Positions 8,517-12,984 of a stretch of 12,984 nucleotides of DNA are shown here, in pieces. The notes below the pieces were generated by a model. That model ran no database searches. It worked only from the letters and a program-made list of their open reading frames with translations, and was not told the origin of the DNA. Source of the stretch: an uncultured Eubacteriales bacterium. GTDB lineage: Bacteria > Bacillota_A > Clostridia > Oscillospirales > Oscillospiraceae. The DNA is taken from contig CATKHE010000208.1 in assembly GCA_949747935.1 (NCBI GenBank), positions 1 through 12,984 on the forward strand. The letters run 5' to 3'. A program made the position numbers and the translations under genes. Numbering within the stretch: the first letter of the stretch is position 1; every line of letters starts with the position of its first letter.

Positions 8517-9407
8517 CTACTGGTTATATCGTGCGGAGAGCTCCGCGCTGTCAAGGTATTTTTGCTCCAGCTCTTTGATTTCAGGCAGACCCACCAGGTC
8601 GGTAAAACGCTGAAAATCATAGGAGTCTTCCAGGAGAAGACTGCCCTGATCCCGGAGGATCATGGTAAATGCCCGGTCCAGCGCGCCCGCCGCGGCGAAA
8701 ATGGATGCGACCGGCACACTGACCCGAGCGGCGCCCCACTCCTGAAGAGTCTGAATGGGAATGGGGGGCGTTTTGCCGCTGTAGAGCATGTTGATGCTTA
8801 CGGGGGCATCAATGGACTGAATTACCCGCTTGATATCGTCAGCCCTTGTAGGGGCTTCTACAAAAATAAGGTCTGCGCCGGCCTTTGCGAAGGCGTTGCC
8901 GCGGCGAATGGCCTCGTCCACCCCTGCCACGGCGATGGCGTCTGTTCGGGCGTTGATAACAAAATCCGGGTCGGTCCTTGCCGCCGCCGCTGCTTCAATC
9001 TTTTTGACAGCCTCGCCGAGGGGGATAATCTGCTTCCCATTCATGTGGCCGCAGCGCTTTGGAAAAAACTGGTCCTCAAGATTGACGCCGGCCGCGCCGG
9101 CCGCCTCAAATTCCTTCACAGCATAGTAAAGATTTACGGCATTGCCAAAACCGGTATCTCCGTCAGCCATGACAGGGATGCGGACGGCATTACAAATATT
9201 GCGGGTCAACTCAACCATCTGGGTTTTGGTGAGAATGGCTACATCGGGCAGGCCCAGATAGCTGGCCGACAGCCCGTATCCGGAGACCTGTATGGCCTTC
9301 GCTCCGCATTTCTCGGCAATTTTCGCACTCAGCGCGTCGTAGACCCCCGGCATAATAAGAATATCCGGGTCGTGAATGTACTGCTTCAACCGTGTTGTTT
9401 TCTTCAA
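8517..9407 (-). CDS. PEP mutase/isocitrate lyase superfamily lyase (2,3-dimethylmalate lyase-like)
   Basis: A 296-residue cytoplasmic lyase expected to cleave a 2-hydroxy acid by retro-aldol chemistry in the presence of Mg2+. Seen are the metal and substrate loop DGDTGFGN (D82, D84), ED (111-112), the lid motif KRCGH (117-121) whose cysteine is the catalytic base in lyases of this superfamily, NARTDA (152-157), VEAP (183-186) and INML (205-208). KRCGH separates it from true phosphonate-forming mutases. Candidates are 2,3-dimethylmalate lyase, methylisocitrate lyase (PrpB), citramalate-type lyase and oxaloacetate hydrolase. Context with an aconitase-type hydratase favours the first or a close analogue. 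The start codon is TTG (9405-9407), preceded by GGAGGGGAG; no better start exists. It is 21 bases after the small hydratase subunit. Confidence 0.88.
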   Translation of the reverse strand: MKKTTRLKQYIHDPDILIMPGVYDALSAKIAEKCGAKAIQVSGYGLSASYLGLPDVAILTKTQMVELTRNICNAVRIPVMADGDTGFGNAVNLYYAVKEFEAAGAAGVNLEDQFFPKRCGHMNGKQIIPLGEAVKKIEAAAAARTDPDFVINARTDAIAVAGVDEAIRRGNAFAKAGADLIFVEAPTRADDIKRVIQSIDAPVSINMLYSGKTPPIPIQTLQEWGAARVSVPVASIFAAAGALDRAFTMILRDQGSLLLEDSYDFQRFTDLVGLPEIKELEQKYLDSAELSARYNQ

Positions 9408-9428
9408 TAGGCTCCCCTCCTTCTTCCG

Positions 9429-9920
9429 CTATTCAGACATAAAATCTCCATTTTTTCTTAAAAAGACGGCCAGACCTCCTTCCGAAAGAATGTTCTGCAT
9501 AATTGCCGGCAGCTTTTGGCATGGGAGCACAACCTCACCGTTGACCGTAACCGTACCGGCGTCCAGGTCAAGGGATACCGTATCGCCGTCCGCAATCTGG
9601 GCGGTATCGCACACGACTGCGGGAATGCCCACGTTGATGGCGTTGCGGTAAAAAATTCTCGCAAAGGATTCCGCCAGCACAGCGCCTATGCCGGCATACT
9701 TGAGCGCCAGCGGAGCCTGTTCACGGGATGAGCCGCATCCGAAATTTTTCCCCGCGACCAGCAGATCTCCGGGGCTTACCTTTTGAACGAAGGTCTCATC
9801 CAGATCCTCCAGGCAGTGGTCGGCAAGGTCTTGAAAGTTTAAGGTCTTGGTATATTTTCCTGCGATAATCAGGTCAGTGTTGATATGACTGCCGTATTTG
9901 TGTGCGGTTCCCTGTTTCAT
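9429..9920 (-). CDS. Aconitase-family hydratase, small subunit (LeuD-like)
   Basis: A 163-residue swivel-domain subunit that pairs with the large Fe-S subunit to form a hydro-lyase. Family blocks are [11 protein letters not shown] (8-18), [20 protein letters not shown] (57-76) and [17 protein letters not shown] (84-100). The substrate-recognition loop after INTD reads [16 protein letters not shown] (21-36), unlike the YLRT or YLVYT types known from homoaconitase and isopropylmalate isomerase, so a different substrate is likely. The ATG shares one base with the large-subunit stop (TGATG), implying translational coupling. A GTG one codon earlier (9923) is an equally possible start and has better spacing (7 bases) to GGGAGG. 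By context a dimethylmaleate hydratase (DmdB)-like role is suggested, but leucine-pathway isomerase cannot be ruled out by fold alone. Confidence 0.88.
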   Translation of the reverse strand: MKQGTAHKYGSHINTDLIIAGKYTKTLNFQDLADHCLEDLDETFVQKVSPGDLLVAGKNFGCGSSREQAPLALKYAGIGAVLAESFARIFYRNAINVGIPAVVCDTAQIADGDTVSLDLDAGTVTVNGEVVLPCQKLPAIMQNILSEGGLAVFLRKNGDFMSE

Positions 9921-11134
9921 CACGCCAATACCTCCCTGGGATCAGTGATGGTTCCCCTGAGCGCCGTGGCGGCGGCGGTAGCGGGGGACGCAAGATATAC
10001 AAAAGATTTATTGTTCCCCATTCTTCCGAGGAAGTTGCGGTTGGTGGTTGAGAGTACCGACTCTCCATTTCCGGGGACGCCGCCCAGCGTGCCAACGCAC
10101 AGACCGCACCCCGGTGCGGAAAAGGCGGCCCCGGACGCAATCAGGTCGGAGAGAAAACCCAGTCGCGCCGCCTCGCTGAGGACGGCGGAGGAGGCCGGAC
10201 AGATCAGCATGCGAGTTGCGATTTTTCTCCCCCGAAGTATATCGGCGGCAATTTTAATGTCGCTCAACCGCGCGTTTGTACAGCTGCCCAGATACACAAG
10301 GTCGATTTTCTGTCCCGCAAGCGCTGAGGCCGGTTTTCCGTTGTCCACCGAATGGGGGCAGGCGACCATGGGCACAATATCTTCCGCTCGGTAGAAAAGT
10401 TCCCTGGCATATTGGGCGTCCTGGTCTGGAATCAGGTCAGGATCGGTCAGCGCCGGGACAAAAACCCCGGTTTTCCCCCCAGCCTCAATGGCCATGTTAC
10501 AGACGGTAACGGCTTCCTCCCTGGAGAAGGCGGCAAAGCCGTCGCCGCAGAATTCCATCGTCATATAGGTGGCCCCGTCGCTAGTGATGTCGCTGATAAT
10601 TTTCAGAATCACGTCCTTGGCGGAGACGCCAGGATGCAGACGGCCGGTCATATGTACTTTGACCGTTTCCGGTACGCGCAGCCAGGTTTTTCCTGTGAGC
10701 AGCGCGGCGCCCAGGTCGGTGGAGCCGACGCCGGTGGAAAACGCCCCCACCGCGCCATAAGAACAAGTGTGTGAGTCGGCGCCCAGCACAATGTCTCCCT
10801 GATGGACATGCTCATGTTCAAGCATGACCTGATGGCAGACGCCCGCCTCTTGATCGTACAGGATGCAGCCCTGTTCGCGGCAAAAGCTGCGGATCAGGCT
10901 GTGCAGGTTTGCGATTTTCTCGGTGGGACAGGGGACCGCGTGGTCGAGGATAAAAAAGCTCCGCTCGGGCTTGGCGGGTCTCTTTCCGCCCATGTCCTGA
11001 AAGGCCTTGATCGCGATTGGACCGGTGGTGTCGCTGGCCATTACAACGTCGACCGGGACAATCACACACTCGCCGGCCCTCACCGTGCGGCCGGCCTTTT
11101 TGCCAATCGCTTTTTCTGAAAAGGTATATCCCAT
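9920..11134 (-). CDS. Aconitase-family hydratase, large [4Fe-4S] subunit (LeuC-like)
   Basis: A 404-residue catalytic subunit of the isopropylmalate dehydratase/homoaconitase type, which adds or removes water at a C=C bond next to carboxylates. The three cluster cysteines are in place: C285 in LGSCTNARL and C343/C346 in PGCGLC. ILDHAVPCP (62-70), GADSHTCSYGAVGAFSTGVG (118-137) and CPASSAV (312-318) are further family blocks. The start at 11134 has AGGAGG 7 bases upstream; an in-frame ATG at 11212 has none. It is the first gene of the six-gene operon. No leuA or leuB is nearby, and the neighbours are a lyase and an uptake system, so a catabolic hydratase (dimethylmaleate, citraconate or mesaconate hydratase) is more likely than leucine synthesis. 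Confidence 0.9.
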   Translation of the reverse strand: MGYTFSEKAIGKKAGRTVRAGECVIVPVDVVMASDTTGPIAIKAFQDMGGKRPAKPERSFFILDHAVPCPTEKIANLHSLIRSFCREQGCILYDQEAGVCHQVMLEHEHVHQGDIVLGADSHTCSYGAVGAFSTGVGSTDLGAALLTGKTWLRVPETVKVHMTGRLHPGVSAKDVILKIISDITSDGATYMTMEFCGDGFAAFSREEAVTVCNMAIEAGGKTGVFVPALTDPDLIPDQDAQYARELFYRAEDIVPMVACPHSVDNGKPASALAGQKIDLVYLGSCTNARLSDIKIAADILRGRKIATRMLICPASSAVLSEAARLGFLSDLIASGAAFSAPGCGLCVGTLGGVPGNGESVLSTTNRNFLGRMGNNKSFVYLASPATAAATALRGTITDPREVLA

Positions 11135-11271
11135 ATTTTTCCTCCTGAGCTGCCAATAACAGAGATCATGCTGACGATATATGCGGTCCGTCTGGCTGCT
11201 ATATTGAGGCACAGGGCACCGCAGTCATCGCATTGGGCAAAATGATGAATTTTGTGCTTTGATCCCCCGGG

Positions 11272-11299
11272 TTTATCGTTAGTTTAAATCATAAGCCAA
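11272..11299 (-). promoter_or_regulatory. Candidate promoter of the hydratase-lyase-transporter operon
   Basis: The minus strand shows TTGGCT (11294-11299), 16 bases, GATAAA (11272-11277). The match to consensus is modest, as expected for a promoter that depends on an activator. The predicted start near 11265 leaves about 130 bases of leader, in which I see no known riboswitch. Confidence 0.45.
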
Positions 11300-11318
11300 C
11301 AAAACACAAACATGTATT

Positions 11319-11336
11319 TTTTGTATATCCACAAAA
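11319..11336. promoter_or_regulatory. Candidate LysR-type regulator binding site
   Basis: TTTTGT, ATATCC, ACAAAA is a perfect 6-base inverted repeat with a 6-base spacer and contains the T-N11-A pattern (T11321, A11333) typical of LysR-type sites. Its centre is about 62 bases upstream of the candidate operon start and about 70 upstream of the regulator's own start, the usual place for the recognition site of such regulators. Confidence 0.5.
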
Positions 11337-11362
11337 TTTGCTTGTAGCTCGGTCATGAGAAT

Positions 11363-11391
11363 TTGACAAGCCGGCAGTGTCCCATTATACT
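11363..11391 (+). promoter_or_regulatory. Sigma-A promoter of the LysR-type regulator
   Basis: TTGACA (11363-11368), 17 bases and TATACT (11386-11391) give a strong promoter with a start near 11398, about 25 bases before the TTG start codon. An in-frame ATG overlaps this -35 box and is thereby excluded as the start. Confidence 0.85.
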
Positions 11392-11422
11392 GTGGGTACT
11401 GCCTTTTGGGGGGGAGATATGT

Positions 11423-12367
11423 TTGGATACCATCAGCCTGTACTATTTTCTGGAAGCGTCGAAGGATTTAAATTTTTCTCAGACAGCACGCCGGCTTTAT
11501 ATTTCTCAGCAGAACCTGAGCAATCATATCGCCCGGCTGGAGGGATACTATGGCGTCCAGTTCTTTGAGCGAAAACCCAGGCTTGCCCTCACATATTTTG
11601 GGGAGGTCCTGCTGGAGTATGCGAAGGGACAGCGGATGGAAGAGGAAAATCTGAAGAACCGCATTGAGACCGGCAAACGGCAGGAGGTGGGCTGTCTTCA
11701 GATCGGGTGCAGCCCAAACCGCACCAGCATGCTGGCCAGCGCGCTGATCGCGCAGTTCTTAGAGCGGTATCCAAGCGTGCAGATACACCTCCATCACTAT
11801 CACTCAAGCATCCTTGCCGAAAAGGTTTTGTCCGGAGAGCTGGATTTTTCTCTCAGTGTGCCCCAAAAGCATCAGGCGAACCTGGTCACCACGATTTTTT
11901 TAAAGGATTACATCCTGCTGATGGTGAAGGATTCCCTTCTTCGAAGGTATTACGGGGCGGATTCAGATGACATGATCCGGAAGTTCAGAAAAGGGGCGGC
12001 GATACGGGACTTTGTTCGTCTTCCCCTATTAACGTTTCGGGAATCCAAGCTGGTGGAGACCTGCTTTCAAACGGAAGGCCTTACTCCTAATTTGGCTGTG
12101 TCTTCCAACTATCCTCAATTTTTTATGATGGATTATTACGAGGACTTTCTCGCCACTATCATTTCAAAGGGCAACTATGTATTTATGCGGGAAAATCTCA
12201 AGTCGGATGTCCATGTTTTTCCTATTCTGGTGAATGGGGAGTTTATATACCACGATATAGCGTTCATTCGTCACAAAAGGAAGTATCTTCCGCCATATGG
12301 ACAGTATTTCTTTGAATTGGCGAAGAAATACTTTCAGAATATGGATACCGCCGCCCTTCCGATTTGA
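11423..12367 (+). CDS. LysR-type transcriptional regulator
   Basis: A 314-residue DNA-binding protein. The N-terminal winged helix-turn-helix covers about residues 2-60 (DTISLYYFLEASKDLNFSQTARRLYISQQNLSNHIARLE), followed by a linker helix and the two-lobed effector domain from about residue 90. The start is taken as TTG at 11423 because GGGGGAG lies just upstream and the regulator promoter overlaps the earlier ATG at 11363. It is divergent from the hydratase operon across a 288-base control region, the classic arrangement for a regulator that activates its neighbour in response to the pathway substrate or an intermediate and represses itself. The effector is unknown. Base composition is more AT-rich than in the left half of the window. 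Confidence 0.92.
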   Translation: MDTISLYYFLEASKDLNFSQTARRLYISQQNLSNHIARLEGYYGVQFFERKPRLALTYFGEVLLEYAKGQRMEEENLKNRIETGKRQEVGCLQIGCSPNRTSMLASALIAQFLERYPSVQIHLHHYHSSILAEKVLSGELDFSLSVPQKHQANLVTTIFLKDYILLMVKDSLLRRYYGADSDDMIRKFRKGAAIRDFVRLPLLTFRESKLVETCFQTEGLTPNLAVSSNYPQFFMMDYYEDFLATIISKGNYVFMRENLKSDVHVFPILVNGEFIYHDIAFIRHKRKYLPPYGQYFFELAKKYFQNMDTAALPI

Positions 12368-12603
12368 CCTGAACCCTGGTCACTTTGGCCCTCTATGCTG
12401 ATAATGTCTGGACATCATTTTTCGAGACACGCAAGAGAAACGGGGGTGCTGACGGACTGGGGGAAATGGAGGGGGGAATAGAAAAAAGCCAGTCAGACAA
12501 AATCTGACTGGCTTTCCTGGTTATCAGCACATTATGGGGAAAATGCTGAAGCAGCGGGGAGAAGCCGCGGAGGGCCGGGATTTTCCCCGCTGTATGTTTG
12601 GAC
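12368..12603. other. Intergenic region after the LysR gene
   Basis: No convincing gene is seen here on either strand. The region holds a G-rich stretch with three G5-6 runs (12442-12476), the hairpin terminator at 12485-12515 and a 9-base inverted pair TGCTGATAA/TTATCAGCA (12396-12404 and 12521-12529) flanking both. The remainder shows no motif I recognise. Confidence 0.6.
12485..12515. terminator. Bidirectional hairpin terminator
   Basis: A perfect 13-base-pair stem (12485-12497 with 12503-12515; arm AAAGCCAGTCAGA) has a 5-base loop. The plus strand continues TTTCC, a short U tract that could end the LysR transcript 118 bases after its stop. The minus strand carries six T residues (12482-12487), so it is the better terminator in that direction although no minus-strand gene is seen to the right. 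Confidence 0.8.
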
Positions 12604-12632
12604 TTGACAGGGCGGGTCAGGTCCGCTATAAT
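12604..12632 (+). promoter_or_regulatory. Perfect-consensus sigma-A promoter of the right-edge gene
   Basis: TTGACA (12604-12609), exactly 17 bases, then TATAAT (12627-12632): no mismatch to consensus. The start near 12639 leaves about 47 bases to the ATG, and AAAAGGAGGA at 12670-12679 is a strong ribosome binding site. Confidence 0.9.
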
Positions 12633-12685
12633 TTGGTGCAGGGTAGTTTGTAGCACTACATAGAGAAATAAAAGGAGGATGCACC

Positions 12686-12984
12686 ATGATTACAAGCGTG
12701 AAAATTCGTCCGGCGGAAAACGATATCCTGAATCTGGAGGAGATCAAGATCTATGGAAAAATTACGGCAGGCCGCTCCGCCGCCTACGGTGCGGCGCTGG
12801 AGTTTGTCCTGCGCCATCCGCCGAAATCCTGGGAGGAGGTGCGGAGCATTCAGCTGGAGCCGCTGGAGAAAGCGGGGGATGAACCGCTGAGCATTCCTCA
12901 GGTGCTTTCCCTGAACGTGGATGCGGACCTCTATCAGCAGGTGGTGAACAGCTTCCGCAGGGAGTACACGGGCCGGATCAGCCA
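12686..12984 (+). CDS. Unrecognised protein, 5' part only (runs off the window)
   Basis: The first 99 codons are open to the right edge without a stop. The start at 12686 is well supported by a consensus promoter and an ideal AAAGGAGG site 8 bases upstream. The visible residues are hydrophilic, with no signal peptide or membrane segment, and alternate short strands with helices. Residues 72-90 (QVLSLNVDADLYQQVVNSF) and 19-41 have a strand-then-helix look faintly like a ribbon-helix-helix half, but this is weak and I do not assign a function. The strong promoter suggests constitutive high expression. Nothing links it to the LysR operon. Confidence 0.75.
   Translation, partial: MITSVKIRPAENDILNLEEIKIYGKITAGRSAAYGAALEFVLRHPPKSWEEVRSIQLEPLEKAGDEPLSIPQVLSLNVDADLYQQVVNSFRREYTGRIS

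Noticed and set aside
9429..11134. Biosynthetic leuCD (isopropylmalate isomerase)
   Set aside because: No leuA or leuB nearby, non-canonical small-subunit loop, and co-transcription with a lyase and an uptake system; kept only as an alternative.
8517..11134. Methylcitrate cycle genes (prp)
   Set aside because: No methylcitrate synthase or PrpD, and the hydratase is the two-subunit LeuCD type rather than a full-length aconitase.
9920..11212. Longer hydratase large subunit starting at 11212
   Set aside because: No ribosome binding site; ATG at 11134 follows AGGAGG and begins the family sequence.
12442..12476. Possible G-quadruplex
   Set aside because: Only three long G runs with long spacers; a fourth run is missing.
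12396..12529. 9-base inverted pair TGCTGATAA/TTATCAGCA as ends of a mobile element
   Set aside because: Too short, no target duplication and no transposase; likely chance.
12393..12656. 87-codon minus-strand reading frame
   Set aside because: Spans the terminator hairpin and the strong plus-strand promoter, has low-complexity Ser/Pro content and no ribosome binding site.

Overview
The window looks like chromosomal DNA of an endospore-forming, fairly GC-rich member of the Clostridia, most like the gut Oscillospiraceae group. This is inferred from a spoIIP gene with a sigma-E-like promoter, a T-box leader, AGGAGG-type ribosome binding sites before nearly every gene, textbook TTGACA/TATAAT promoters and hairpin-plus-U terminators. 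The species cannot be fixed from sequence alone.

Left part (1-5480), housekeeping and sporulation genes of high GC. The leftmost 212 bases are a minus-strand T-box leader with its own promoter and terminator. Its specifier triplet is ACC, so it should read tRNA-Thr, and the gene it controls (perhaps thrS) lies beyond the left edge. Next come, on the minus strand, a hemolysin III (PAQR-type) membrane protein whose leader contains an 84-base imperfect palindrome, and a bactofilin. Divergent from the bactofilin, on the plus strand, are a glycogen-debranching GH13 enzyme (glgX/isoamylase type) and the sporulation amidase spoIIP, each in its own transcription unit with a terminator.

Right part (5483-12367), a catabolic island. 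Six minus-strand genes with gaps of 36 bases or less (one 1-base overlap) form an operon read from about 11265 down to 5483: aconitase-family hydratase large subunit, small subunit, a PEP-mutase/isocitrate-lyase-superfamily lyase, then the three parts of a tripartite tricarboxylate transporter (TctC binding lipoprotein, TctB, TctA). A LysR-type regulator is divergently transcribed, and the shared control region holds an inverted repeat placed where LysR-type regulators usually bind. The logic is uptake of a small di- or tricarboxylate, hydration of a C=C bond, and retro-aldol cleavage to pyruvate (or a relative) plus a second acid. The hydratase and lyase pair matches the last two steps of the nicotinate fermentation of Eubacterium barkeri (dimethylmaleate hydratase and 2,3-dimethylmalate lyase). 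No upstream nicotinate or B12-mutase genes are present here, so the true substrate is open (dimethylmaleate, citraconate, mesaconate or a related methylated acid). This is the most interesting system in the window.

Right edge (12368-12984): a 318-base intergenic region with a strong hairpin, then a perfect-consensus promoter and the first 99 codons of an unrecognised gene that runs off the window.
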